Positions 24,323 through 33,117 of a DNA stretch of 64,000 nucleotides are shown here, piece by piece. A program made the position numbers and the translations under genes. A model generated the notes under the pieces. It searched no databases and had not been told where the DNA came from. It worked only from the letters and a program-made list of their open reading frames with translations. Positions within the stretch are counted from its first letter, which is position 1. Each line of letters begins with the position of its first letter. This DNA is from Methyloterricola oryzae (lineage in GTDB: Bacteria > Pseudomonadota > Gammaproteobacteria > Methylococcales > Methylococcaceae), in assembly GCF_000934725.1 (NCBI RefSeq), contig NZ_JYNS01000014.1, positions 1-64,000 on the forward strand, in the 5' to 3' direction.

Positions 24323-25753
24323 ATGATGCCCAAGATGATCAAGAAGATATTGATCGCGAACCGCGGCGAGATCGCCGTGCGCGTGATCCGTGCGTGCGCC
24401 GAGATGGATATACGCGCCGTAGCCATTTACTCAGAAGCCGACCGCTTTTCCCTGCACGTGAAGAAGGCGGATGAGGCCTATTGCATCGGCAGCGAGGAAC
24501 TCGCCGGTTACCTGAACCCTCATCGCATCGTCAATCTGGCCGTGGAAACCGGCTGCGACGCCATCCATCCCGGTTATGGCTTCCTGTCCGAGAATCCCGA
24601 GATTGCGCGCGTCTGTGCCCAACGTGGCATCCGCTTCATCGGCCCCAGCGCCGAGGTCATTCATCTGATGGGCGACAAGATCGAGGCCCGCAAGGCGATG
24701 ATCGCGGCCGGCGTTCCGGTCACGCCGGGCAGCGAAGGCAATGTGGAGGACCTGCACGAGGCTTTGCGCGAGGCTCTCCGCATCGGCTACCCGGTAATGC
24801 TGAAAGCCACCTCGGGCGGTGGCGGGCGTGGCATCCGCCGCTGCAATGACGAGCATGACCTAAGACAGCAGTACGACCGGGTTATCTCCGAGGCCAGCAA
24901 GGCCTTTGGCCGGGCCGAGGTGTTCCTGGAGAAATTCGTCGAGAACCCGCGCCACATCGAGGTGCAGATCCTGGCGGACAGCCATGGGCAGGTGGCGCAT
25001 CTGTTCGAACGCGACTGCTCGGTGCAGCGCCGAAATCAAAAGCTCATCGAGATTGCGCCATCGCCCCAGCTAACGTCGGAACAGCGGACTCAGGTGGGCG
25101 AACTGGCGCTGCGCGCGGCCCGGGCGGTGGGTTACGTGAACGCGGGTACCATCGAATTCCTGCTGACCCAGTCCGGCGAGTTCTATTTCATGGAGATGAA
25201 CACCCGCGTCCAGGTGGAGCACACGGTCACCGAGGAAATCACGGGTATCGACATCGTAAAGGAGCAGATCCGCATCGCCGAAGGGCAACCTCTCAGCTTC
25301 AGTCAGGAGGAAGTCGCGCCACGCGGTTTTGCCATCCAGTTCCGCATCAACGTGGAAGATCCGAAGAACGATTTCCTGCCCAGCTTCGGGCGGCTGACCC
25401 GCTATTACGCGCCGGGCGGGCCGGGGGTTCGCACGGACACGGCGATCTACACCGGCTACGAGATTCCGCCGTTCTATGATTCCATGTGCGCCAAGGTAAT
25501 CGTCTGGGGACGCACCTGGCCCGAGGCCGTGGCCAGGGGCCGGCGTGCGCTCAACGACATGGGTATCGGTGGGGTGCGGACCACGGTGCCGTTTTACCAA
25601 GAGATCCTGAAGCATCCCGACTTTCTGGCCGGGCGCTTCGATACCGGTTTTTTGACTTCGCATCCGGAACTGGTCAACTTTTCACGCAAGCGCGGGCGTG
25701 AGGAGACGGTGCTGGCCATTGCCGCCGCCATCGCTTCCCACGTCGGACTTTGA
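24323..25753 (+). CDS. pycA: Pyruvate carboxylase subunit A (biotin carboxylase)
   Basis: 476 residues (464 if the conserved start MIKKILIANRGEIAVR at 24335 is used). The ATP-grasp biotin carboxylase is complete: HPGYGFLSEN, IGPSAEVIHLMGDKIEARK, Gly-rich ATP loop ATSGGGGRGIRR, HIEVQILAD, catalytic EMNTRVQVEHTVTE and the C-terminal biotin-carboxylase domain (GFAIQFRINVEDP). It carboxylates biotin on the partner subunit using ATP and bicarbonate. The next gene, 18 nt downstream, encodes the carboxyltransferase/biotin subunit, so this is a two-subunit pyruvate carboxylase that replenishes oxaloacetate, not acetyl-CoA carboxylase. Confidence 0.9.
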   Translation: MMPKMIKKILIANRGEIAVRVIRACAEMDIRAVAIYSEADRFSLHVKKADEAYCIGSEELAGYLNPHRIVNLAVETGCDAIHPGYGFLSENPEIARVCAQRGIRFIGPSAEVIHLMGDKIEARKAMIAAGVPVTPGSEGNVEDLHEALREALRIGYPVMLKATSGGGGRGIRRCNDEHDLRQQYDRVISEASKAFGRAEVFLEKFVENPRHIEVQILADSHGQVAHLFERDCSVQRRNQKLIEIAPSPQLTSEQRTQVGELALRAARAVGYVNAGTIEFLLTQSGEFYFMEMNTRVQVEHTVTEEITGIDIVKEQIRIAEGQPLSFSQEEVAPRGFAIQFRINVEDPKNDFLPSFGRLTRYYAPGGPGVRTDTAIYTGYEIPPFYDSMCAKVIVWGRTWPEAVARGRRALNDMGIGGVRTTVPFYQEILKHPDFLAGRFDTGFLTSHPELVNFSRKRGREETVLAIAAAIASHVGL

Positions 25754-25771
25754 CAGGAGCATCACGAACAC

Positions 25772-27580
25772 ATGAGCCGGGTCTACATTACCGACACCAT
25801 CCTCCGCGACGCCCACCAATCGCTGATTGCCACCCGCATGCGCACCGAGGACATGCTGCCGGTGTGCGAAAAGCTGGACGAGGTCGGTTTCTGGTCCCTG
25901 GAGGTCTGGGGCGGCGCCACGTTCGACGCCTGTGTGCGCTTTCTTAAGGAAGACCCTTGGGAACGTTTGCACAAGCTGCGTCATGCCCTGCCCAACACGC
26001 GGCTGCAGATGCTGCTGCGCGGACAGAACCTCTTGGGTTATCGCCACTACTCCGATGACGTGGTGCGCGAGTTCGTTCGCCTGGCGGCGCGTGAGGGGAT
26101 AGATGTCTTCCGCATCTTTGACGCGCTCAATGACGTGCGCAACCTGCGGGTGGCCATCGATGCGGTAAAGGAGCACGGCAAGCATGCTCAGGGCACCTTG
26201 TGCTACACGGTCAGCCCGGTGCATACGGTCGCCATGTATCTGGAGCAGGCGCGTGACATGGTCGACATGGGCGCCGACAGCATCGCCATCAAGGACATGG
26301 CGGGCCTATTGAGGCCAAGCGAGACGGCTCGACTGGGGAAGGTGCTGCGCGATCACCTGGATGTGCCGTTGTTCCTGCACTGCCATGCCACCGCCGGGTT
26401 GGCGGAGATGTGCCAGCTCAAGGCCGTGGAGAGCGGTTGCGCCCATATCGACACCGCTATTTCGGCGTTTGCCGGCGGCACCAGCCATCCGCCCACGGAG
26501 AGCATGGTGGTCGCCCTGCACGGGACGCCGTATGACACCGGCCTGGACCTTGGCCTGCTGCAGGAGATTTCTGCCTATTTCGCCGGTATCCGCAAGAAAT
26601 ACGCGCAATTCGAGAGTGAGTTCACCGGCGTCGATACCCGCGTGCAGGTGAATCAGGTTCCCGGCGGCATGATGTCGAACCTGGCCAAGCAGTTGGAAGA
26701 GCAGGGCGCATTGCACCGTATTCACGAAGTGTTCGAGGAGATTCCCAGGGTGAGGCGCGATCTGGGTTTTCCGCCCCTCGTCACCCCCACGTCCCAGATC
26801 GTGGGCACGCAGGCGGTGCTGAACGTGCTGACGGGTGAGCGCTACAAGACCATCACCAACGAGGTGAAGCGCTATCTCCAGGGTGGCTATGGCCATCCCC
26901 CGGCTCCGGTGGACGAGGCGGTGCGGCGCAAGGCCATCGGTCAGGAAGCGGTCATCGACGTGCGCCCGGCCGATCTGCTCAAGCCGGAACTGGAGAGCCT
27001 GAAGGCGGAGATCGGCGATCTCGCCGAGTGCGATACCGACGTCATGATCTATGCCATGTTTCCGGAAGTCGGCAAGGCTTTCCTCAGCGAGCGCAAGGCG
27101 GGGGTGCTGAAGCCGGAGCCTTTGATATCGCCATTGACCGTCGCCGCGCCGTCGCCGGTCGCAGAGCGTATCGCTCCCACCGAGTTCAAGGTATCGGTGC
27201 ACGGGGAGACTTACGATGTGCAGATCACCGGCGCGAACCTGGACAGCCAGCGCAACCGCCGTTTCTACATCACCCTGGATGGGGTCCCGCAGGAAGTGGA
27301 TCTTGAAGTGCTCAGTGGCTTCAGCCGTACGGTCGGGGCTGGTGGGCGGCCCATCGCCAGCAAGCCAGGCGATGTGGTGACCTCCATGCCAGGCAATATC
27401 GTGGACATCCTGGTCAGCGAGGGCGATCGCGTTGCGGCCGGGGATGGCGTGCTGGTCACGGAGGCTATGAAAATGGAGACGCAGATTCAAGCGCCCATTT
27501 CGGGCACGGTGGTGGCGATCCATGTGCGGAAGGGCGATCGCGTCAATCCGAACGAAACTCTGATGGAGATCGAACCTTGA
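25772..27580 (+). CDS. pycB: Pyruvate carboxylase subunit B / oxaloacetate decarboxylase alpha-type protein
   Basis: 602 residues. The carboxyltransferase TIM barrel begins ITDTILRDAHQSLIATRMR, with LEVWGGATFDACVRFL, RGQNLLGYRHY, the metal-binding SIAIKDMAGLL and LFLHCHATAGLA segments. The conserved C-terminal barrel extension ends near residue 455. The last 70 residues are a biotinyl domain with the biotinylated lysine in TEAMKMETQ. With the biotin carboxylase encoded just upstream it makes a pyruvate carboxylase. Membrane subunits of the Na+-pumping oxaloacetate decarboxylase (beta, gamma) are absent, arguing for the anaplerotic role. Confidence 0.9.
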   Translation: MSRVYITDTILRDAHQSLIATRMRTEDMLPVCEKLDEVGFWSLEVWGGATFDACVRFLKEDPWERLHKLRHALPNTRLQMLLRGQNLLGYRHYSDDVVREFVRLAAREGIDVFRIFDALNDVRNLRVAIDAVKEHGKHAQGTLCYTVSPVHTVAMYLEQARDMVDMGADSIAIKDMAGLLRPSETARLGKVLRDHLDVPLFLHCHATAGLAEMCQLKAVESGCAHIDTAISAFAGGTSHPPTESMVVALHGTPYDTGLDLGLLQEISAYFAGIRKKYAQFESEFTGVDTRVQVNQVPGGMMSNLAKQLEEQGALHRIHEVFEEIPRVRRDLGFPPLVTPTSQIVGTQAVLNVLTGERYKTITNEVKRYLQGGYGHPPAPVDEAVRRKAIGQEAVIDVRPADLLKPELESLKAEIGDLAECDTDVMIYAMFPEVGKAFLSERKAGVLKPEPLISPLTVAAPSPVAERIAPTEFKVSVHGETYDVQITGANLDSQRNRRFYITLDGVPQEVDLEVLSGFSRTVGAGGRPIASKPGDVVTSMPGNIVDILVSEGDRVAAGDGVLVTEAMKMETQIQAPISGTVVAIHVRKGDRVNPNETLMEIEP

Positions 27581-27618
27581 AGCGGCTTTGTCGTAACGCT
27601 TAGCCGAGAGGTGCCGCA

Positions 27619-28188
27619 ATGAGCAGCGTCATCGCGCCGGTGCAGTCTCTCTATGACGAACTTTGCCGCTTGCCCGAAGGGGTGACGGGCGAGATTCTCG
27701 CGGGAGAACTCCACGTTCGGCCGCGGCCCAGCGGGCGGCATGGGCTGGCGGAAGGCGGGCTTAATGTAAGGATTGGCGGAGCCTTTGGGTATGGTGGCAG
27801 TTCGGGCGGCTGGTGGATCATTCCGGAGCCCGAGGTGCATTTTGTCCGCGACACCGAGGTGGCCGTGCCGGATTTGGCCGGTTGGCGCCGCGAGCGGATG
27901 CCGGCGGTCCCCGATGGGCACCGGTTCGAGGTCGTGCCCGACTGGGTCTGCGAAATCCTGTCGCCCTCCACCCAGCGCAGGGACAGGGCGGTGAAGCTGC
28001 CACTCTACGGGTACGGGCGCTACGGTGTTCAATACGCCTGGCTGGTGGACCCGGATGCCCACACCCTGGAGGCTTACGAATTGCGCGAGGGGCGCTGGAC
28101 CCTGATCGCCACTCTGCAGGAAGACGATCTGGTGCGGGTGCCGCCTTTCGACGCCATCGAGTTTGCCCTTTCCGATCTCTGGGGCTGA
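27619..28188 (+). CDS. Uma2-family (DUF820) putative restriction-like endonuclease
   Basis: 189 residues of the Uma2/DUF820 family with a PD-(D/E)xK nuclease fold. Family landmarks: EILAGELHVRPRPSGRHG near the N-terminus, PEPEVHF, VPDLAGWRRERMP (the Asp of the PD motif), DWVCEILSPSTQRRDRAVKLPLY (E-x-L-S-P-S-T core and catalytic Lys region) and YAWLVDPDAHTLEAYEL. Uma2 proteins are common in cyanobacteria and other environmental bacteria, often in many copies; their cellular task is not established. It sits 39 bp behind pycB with an unrelated function, so co-transcription is possible but not meaningful. Confidence 0.85.
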   Translation: MSSVIAPVQSLYDELCRLPEGVTGEILAGELHVRPRPSGRHGLAEGGLNVRIGGAFGYGGSSGGWWIIPEPEVHFVRDTEVAVPDLAGWRRERMPAVPDGHRFEVVPDWVCEILSPSTQRRDRAVKLPLYGYGRYGVQYAWLVDPDAHTLEAYELREGRWTLIATLQEDDLVRVPPFDAIEFALSDLWG

Positions 28189-28198
28189 GCCCAAGCTC

Positions 28199-29758
28199 TC
28201 AGTCCGCAACCGTCACCCAGCGCGCTAGCAAAAACAGCAAACCCATGCCGCCGTAAGCCTGCACAAAGGCCCAGGCCGGTTCCAGCACCATCTGCGTGTC
28301 GGCGGGCGTCCAGCGATAGCTGTGTATCAGGCCGAGGCCGGCGAAGAGCGCGGCGATCCAACTCCACAGTGCAGCTTGCAGGAACCGCCGCTCGATCACC
28401 GCGACGGTGATCGCCGCCATGAGGGTACTGGTGAAAATCGCGCCCTGCTCGATAGCGAAAGCTCCATCCATCCACAGATCCGCCCGCAGAAACTGCGGCA
28501 GCAAGTCGTCACTGAACGCGGGACCTTCCGGGGTCCCATAACCCGCCGCGCGCAGTCCGCTTTTCGCCATGAAAGCGCCCCAGGCGGCGACGCCGGGCAG
28601 CAACCCGATGACCACCGCCGGGGCGTGAGACTTCGGGGTTTCCTGAAAAGCCTGCGCGGTAATCACGATGCCGATCCATAGCACGATGGCCAGGCCCGCA
28701 TCCACCGGCACGGCCCAGGCGATGTAACTCAAGGTTCCGGTCAGGCAGATGAAGCTGATGAACGCGCCGTTGAGGATGGAATAGCCAGCCCGCGCGCCCA
28801 GGGCTTTCCAGCCGGGATGGCCGATATAAAGCGTGGTGGGAAAGCAGGAGCCGAAAAGAGCGGCGGCGATGCTACCAATGCCGTTGACGGCGAGTGACTG
28901 GCCAGTGGGGTAGGCGTCCCCGGCGGCTTCCGCCGATTCGATGTTCTGCAGCGATCCCAGCAGGTTGAAAAGTCCCATGGGCAGGATGACGGCAAAGTAA
29001 TCCAGCAGGGCGCGACTGTTCATGCCAGCCCAAAGATCGCTAGCCGCGAGGATCGGCAATCGCCAGCCGCTGGAGGCCGGATCCGAACCAACCGGAGCCA
29101 GCCCTTGCATCCAGGCCAGGCTAGTGCCAAGAGCCACGGCCACCAAGCCGCCGGGGAGCCCGCCGCGAAACTTGACCCGCCCGAAATAGGTGAGCATCAC
29201 GACGGCCAGCGTGGTCAGGCCGACCAGCGGGTGGGCGTAAGAGCGGAACAAATAGCCCAAGGCGATAAAGCCCAAGGCGATGCCCGCCAGGGTCGAGAGC
29301 AGCGCCGCGCGGGGTGTGCTGCGGCGCAGTTTTTCCGCGAAGGTCGAGCCAATGAGTTCGATCAAGCCATTACAGCCGCAGGCCAGGAGTCCCGCCTGCC
29401 AGGCTACCCGCGCCGGGTCGCTGGCGCCTGCGGCCTGCGCGGCCAGCTTGGCAGGCAGCATGATCATGAATACGAAGGCGATGAGCGAGACCGTATTGAT
29501 GCCATAGGGCAGGGCGCACACATCCTGGCGTCCGGTCCGCATGGCCAGTTGGCGGGCTTGCCAGCCGTAGAAGAGGTTTCCGACCAAGAGTGAAACCGCC
29601 GCGCCGGGCAGGACCTGGCCGTAAAGCAACTCGTCCGGGAATCCCAACACCCCGCCGCACAGGGAGACGATGAGCAGCAACTGGACGAGATTGTCCAGCG
29701 CCAGGCCAAAAAATCCGTCTATGTCCCCCCGGACGAACCATGGCATGTTGGCCGACAT
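28199..29758 (-). CDS. NCS2-type (AzgA-like) permease
   Basis: 519 residues with about 13 hydrophobic segments. The pattern fits the AzgA-like branch of nucleobase/cation symporters: DIDGFFGLALDNLVQLLLI, DVCALPYGINTVSLIAF, ILPMGLFNLLGSLQNIESAEAAGDAYPT (the NIESAEAAGD-type motif in TM8) and FPTTLYIGHPGWKALGARAGYS. Such proteins import purines or related compounds with protons, but the substrate of this subgroup is not known. AAGGA lies 9 nt before the ATG. It stands alone, divergent from yheU. Membrane protein of the inner membrane. Confidence 0.8.
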   Translation of the reverse strand: MSANMPWFVRGDIDGFFGLALDNLVQLLLIVSLCGGVLGFPDELLYGQVLPGAAVSLLVGNLFYGWQARQLAMRTGRQDVCALPYGINTVSLIAFVFMIMLPAKLAAQAAGASDPARVAWQAGLLACGCNGLIELIGSTFAEKLRRSTPRAALLSTLAGIALGFIALGYLFRSYAHPLVGLTTLAVVMLTYFGRVKFRGGLPGGLVAVALGTSLAWMQGLAPVGSDPASSGWRLPILAASDLWAGMNSRALLDYFAVILPMGLFNLLGSLQNIESAEAAGDAYPTGQSLAVNGIGSIAAALFGSCFPTTLYIGHPGWKALGARAGYSILNGAFISFICLTGTLSYIAWAVPVDAGLAIVLWIGIVITAQAFQETPKSHAPAVVIGLLPGVAAWGAFMAKSGLRAAGYGTPEGPAFSDDLLPQFLRADLWMDGAFAIEQGAIFTSTLMAAITVAVIERRFLQAALWSWIAALFAGLGLIHSYRWTPADTQMVLEPAWAFVQAYGGMGLLFLLARWVTVAD

Positions 29759-29882
29759 TAATGTTTTCCTTTTAGTGGTGAGGGGCTGCTTGAAAAATCG
29801 GTGCGATGCTTCAGCGCCGGGCTTGACTCGGCTTTGCTCGTGGCATGACAGTATGGTCCGAAACTCATGGCCGCGGTTTTAC

Positions 29883-30122
29883 ATGTTGATACCACACGAC
29901 GCATTGAGTCCGGACGCTCTGCAGGGACTCCTCGAGGAGTTCGCCACGCGGGACGTGACCGACTATGGCGATACCGAATTGAGCTTGTCTGCCAAACTGG
30001 AACTGGTCAAGCGGCAATTACAACGTGGCGAGGCCTTCATCGTTTTCTGCGAGCAGGATGAAAGCGTTTCGATCGTCACCAAGCAGCAACTGCGCGAACT
30101 CGGGCTGGAGTCCGAACGGTAA
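29883..30122 (+). CDS. yheU: YheU family protein (UPF0270)
   Basis: 79 residues starting MLIPHDALSPDALQGLLEEF. The conserved family core is TRDVTDYGDTELSLSAKLELVKRQLQRGEAFIVFCEQDESVSIV, compared with TDYG...SLxxKxxxVxxQLxxGEAxLV in gammaproteobacterial YheU. A small cytoplasmic protein of unknown function, usually in one copy per genome. The upstream in-frame extension to 29670 is antisense to the permease gene and is not used. Its presence supports a gammaproteobacterial host. Confidence 0.88.
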   Translation: MLIPHDALSPDALQGLLEEFATRDVTDYGDTELSLSAKLELVKRQLQRGEAFIVFCEQDESVSIVTKQQLRELGLESER

Positions 30123-30233
30123 CGGACCAGACGTTTGATTGCCACTGCCTGGCTGCCCGCGCGGTCGCTGCAGGTGTTTCACCAGCCCAGGAAAAAGGCC
30201 AAAAGGATACTTATATCAGCTGAAATTGAATTC

Positions 30234-30251
30234 GGCTCATCGAAATGAGCC
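30234..30251. terminator. Short perfect hairpin downstream of yheU
   Basis: GGCTCAT (30234-30240), loop CGAA and ATGAGCC (30245-30251). It lies about 110 bp past the yheU stop with no strong T-run on either strand, so it may be a weak terminator or an mRNA 3'-end hairpin. The rest of 30123-30378 holds nothing else I recognise. Confidence 0.35.
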
Positions 30252-30378
30252 ACCTCGGTTTAAAAGCCCAATTCGCATAGGTTACAAATGTACCTGATTA
30301 GCGTCGAACTTTAGCAGTAGCTCACGTGGTAAACGACTACCGCTCGTATTCTAGGGGCTCAATACACAGTGGTGCCCC

Positions 30379-31161
30379 ATGGCGATGAACCGAGTCCAAT
30401 TTCAACGTAGTCTTTCGATGGCTGATTTCTTAAACCAGTGCGGCAGCGAAGCGCAGTGCGAAGCGGCGCTGGAGACCATGCGCTGGCCAGACGGGTTTCG
30501 GTGCCCCGAGTGCGGGGGCGCCAGGCATTGGGTGTTCCATCGCGAAGGCATTAAGTACTGGCAGTGTCGCGTCTGCCTCAGTCAAGCCTGTCTGACCGCA
30601 TGGACGATCTTTCAGGCGACCAAATTGCCACTTGCGCTATGGTTTCTGGCGATGCATCTGATGACCCAAAGCAAGAACAATGTCTCGGCGCTGGAACTGA
30701 TGCTGCCTCCAGGGGGGGGCCGGCGTCTCAAGCACAAGCTGATTCAGGTCATGTCAGAGCGCGAGGCGGAGCGCGTGCCGTCCGGGCGCGTGGAAATCGA
30801 CGATGCCTACGCGGGAAGCGAAAAGCCGGGAACCCCAGAGCGAGGATCGGAGAACAAGGTTCCGTTTGTGATGGCTGTACAAGCCACCGAAGAAGGTCAT
30901 CCACTCTTCCTTCGTTTGGATAGCCTCCGGTTCACGAAGGAGGCCATCGGCGCCTGGGCGGAGAATACGCTGGACCCAACCTGCGCGGTCCTGACCGATG
31001 ACCTGGGAGGCTTTCGGTGCTTGAGTGAACACGTCGTCTGCCATCACCGCTTCATACTTGATTCATTCAGGCCGCGAGTCCGCACAGCACTCTGAGTTTC
31101 GCTGGGTAAACACCCCCCTCGGTAAACTAAGGACAGCCATTACCGGTGCCAGTTCCTAAAT
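30379..31161 (+). pseudogene. IS1595-family transposase, frameshifted and truncated
   Basis: The open frame (30379-31095) begins MAMNRVQFQRSLSMADFL and shows the IS1595 N-terminal zinc ribbon (FRCPECGGARHWVF and YWQCRVC), the AMHLMTQSKNNVSALEL segment, LKHKLIQVM, and the catalytic-core pieces VEIDDAYAGSEKPG and ENKVPFVMAVQ. Around 31045-31080 the frame breaks: after the shift, a different frame reads EFRWVNTPLGKLRTAITG up to about 31161, exactly the expected continuation. The stretch after LELM also looks locally scrambled at a run of G residues. The last 50-60 residues of the family are missing. Not functional. Confidence 0.8.
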
Positions 31162-31373
31162 TCGGGGTTAATGGAGAAAGTACTGATCATTGAGCGGCTG
31201 CTCGCGCGAGGAGCCATGACCAATTGGACGGAAACGCTTAAGCCCGTCTGGGGACATCCGTTGTCCCCAGTGGGTTTGCCCTTAAGCAAGAGCGATTTCG
31301 AAAGTTGCGGTATAACTGCGACGCCCGGTAGAAATCCCAGATGGCTCGCGTTGGTTTAAGGCCTTGATCGGCT
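31162..31373. other. Intergenic, no feature recognised
   Basis: A short frame at 31171-31359 has no family resemblance. No right-end inverted repeat of the IS1595 copy could be matched to a left end. Confidence 0.35.
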
Positions 31374-32348
31374 TCAGTAACTAGTGAGGCAATCGACTCG
31401 AGATGAGCCGTCTAGAGACAAAGGAAGCTTAAGAGTTGAAAATCCGGCAATATTCGCTGCTGGACAGAAGGTTACCGGATCGCCTTGGTATTCGGCGTTG
31501 AACACCGCTTTGCCAGCCTTGATGAAGGGACTAAGAAGATTACATTCATTGTACTGATGACATTCCTCATTGAGCGTCCAGTCGAAGTCGTGCACGAGAT
31601 CGGCGGCCTGCTCCACGTCGTTCTTAAGGCCTATGGATAAATTGCGCGCGTGAGCCTCTGCGGCAATCCAGCGGTTATAGGTGATCTGGTCCTGATACGT
31701 GAGCGGGAACCCGGTGTTATTGGTATATCCATCGTCCAGATCCGGTTCGATGCCATCGCAACGCTTAGAGACTGCCAGATCCAGTCTTGCCCGCATGATC
31801 GGTGCTAACTCGTTAATCTGTCTTATGTCTATCCACTTCTCGCCGGCCCAGCCATTGCTCCGGCCGATGACGGACGTTGGAAACTGACTAGCATCAGGAC
31901 GCCAGTTTTCCCAACCTCCGACTTCCATGTAGCAGATCACGACCTTGCCCTGCGCATGCAGGGTGTCAATTACGTTCTGCGGTGCGTCAAATAAGTCAAT
32001 ATCGTACATTACGGCGTTGACGCTCGTTTTGATCGTTCCGCTCAATTGCCAGTTCCAGCTAGTTTGAGGCGCCGGGTGCCAGACGTTTGCCGAACCGCTG
32101 GGCGTGGGCGTGGGCGTGGGCGTGGGTGTGGGTGTGGGTGTGGGTGTGGGTGTGGGTGTGGGTGTGGGTGTGGGTGTGGGTGTGGGTGTGGGTGTGGGTG
32201 TGGGTGTGGGTGTAGTTGTCCCGGTCACGCTGCGCGTCTTGTAATTCCACCACCTGTTGGCAGCTGATGCTGAAGCCGCGTATGTCGCAAAGAGTGCTGT
32301 TACCAGCATTGGCGTGAAGATTGTTCTAAGAGATCGGAAACTGTGCAT
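31374..32348 (-). CDS. Secreted endo-alpha-1,4-polygalactosaminidase-like protein (GH114)
   Basis: 324 residues from ATG 32348. A signal peptide (hydrophobic core FTPMLVTALFATY, cleavage near ASASAA) is followed by a Thr-Pro linker at about 44-83, then a GH114 (TIM-barrel) catalytic domain. Recognisable blocks are VICYMEVGGWENWRPD, WIDIRQINELAPIM, RCDGIEPDLDDGYTN (acidic residues 198-206, likely catalytic), AHARNLSIGLKND, DWTLNEECHQYNEC and AGKAVFNAEY. GH114 enzymes cleave galactosamine-rich polymers such as fungal galactosaminogalactan. On the same strand and upstream is the Agd3-like deacetylase gene; across the divergent promoter region is a pelABC-like operon. Together these suggest processing of a GalN-containing matrix polysaccharide. 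Confidence 0.85.
   Translation of the reverse strand: MHSFRSLRTIFTPMLVTALFATYAASASAANRWWNYKTRSVTGTTTPTPTPTPTPTPTPTPTPTPTPTPTPTPTPTPTPTPTPSGSANVWHPAPQTSWNWQLSGTIKTSVNAVMYDIDLFDAPQNVIDTLHAQGKVVICYMEVGGWENWRPDASQFPTSVIGRSNGWAGEKWIDIRQINELAPIMRARLDLAVSKRCDGIEPDLDDGYTNNTGFPLTYQDQITYNRWIAAEAHARNLSIGLKNDVEQAADLVHDFDWTLNEECHQYNECNLLSPFIKAGKAVFNAEYQGDPVTFCPAANIAGFSTLKLPLSLDGSSRVDCLTSY
32104..32211. repeat. Hexanucleotide tandem repeat (18 units) coding a Thr-Pro linker
   Basis: Three GTGGGC units are followed by fifteen perfect GTGGGT units on the plus strand. Read on the minus strand these give alternating Thr and Pro codons in the GH114 protein. Because the unit is 6 nt, slippage changes linker length without breaking the frame. 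The G-runs on the plus strand could also form G-quadruplex structures. Confidence 0.95.
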
Positions 32349-33047
32349 GTTTTCCCTCGTTGTGTTGGTGATTGCGCTGGTTTGAACTTCCGGCCAATTT
32401 GGATGGGCCATGGCGCCGATGTGGCGGCTCGGTTTTGAAAATAGGAGTCCGCGCTGCCTCGTCGCTATGGCATAAGCACAGGGCATACCAATGGCGAGTT
32501 TTGATTTTATCAGTCGCTAATAAGTCTATGATAAAGAACTATTATTTATATAATGCTTGGTGTCGGGAGTGCGTATGTCGAATAAGGCAAGGACCTAGTT
32601 GGTTATCTTTCAGCAGCGCCTTGCGATCGGCGTGAAGACCCTTTGGGGCGTGGTTTTTCGGGTGGTTGAAGCAGAAGTAAAGGGCGCTGTTGTTTATGGC
32701 CTATTGGGCACAATTAGTCGTCGCTAGGCGACGCTCGATGGAGCACGGACTGCAGAAGGAAGGGCCGTGAATCGAACGCCGATTCATGGCTTTGTGTCAG
32801 ATGTTGTTGTTATAGCGATATCTAGATACGGTTTGGTACCGTCTAGCTGCGATCGAGCCGATCTGTCTGTATCAAGCGACATCGGCATTGAGGGTGTCAC
32901 ATAATTGAGACGTCCCGTCTGCAGTGCAGATTGACCTGAAGACGAGGTCGTGAGAGGTTCCGAATTTATCTTGACTACATCGGGCCAAAAGAAATCGCCG
33001 GCCCTTAAAGAGCCGGTCGGGTCGACCCAAATGGTGGGGATACGTTT
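32349..33047. other. Intergenic region between the two polysaccharide-modifying enzymes
   Basis: About 700 bp without a convincing gene. CGTCGC-TAG-GCGACG (32719-32733) is a short hairpin. The leader of the GH114 gene has no recognisable riboswitch and I found no GEMM-type c-di-GMP aptamer. Confidence 0.4.
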
Positions 33048-33081
33048 GACCGGGTGCCCAACCTAAGTGGGTCACCCGGTC
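33048..33081 (-). terminator. Strong hairpin downstream of the Agd3-like gene
   Basis: GACCGGGTG-CCCA (33048-33060) pairs with TGGG-T-CACCCGGTC (33068-33081), a 13-bp stem with one bulged T. It sits 37 bp beyond the stop codon of the minus-strand gene. There is no T-run, so it may block exonucleases or act as an incomplete terminator. Confidence 0.45.
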
Positions 33082-33117
33082 ACCGATCGCTCTTCCTACT
33101 CAGTCCGGTCGGAGATC

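Noticed and set aside
26306-27619. 437-codon minus-strand open frame
   Set aside because: Antisense shadow of pycB; His/Arg-rich composition typical of shadow frames.
32104-32211. CRISPR-like repeat array
   Set aside because: It is a spacerless 6-bp tandem repeat coding Thr-Pro; no spacers and no cas genes.
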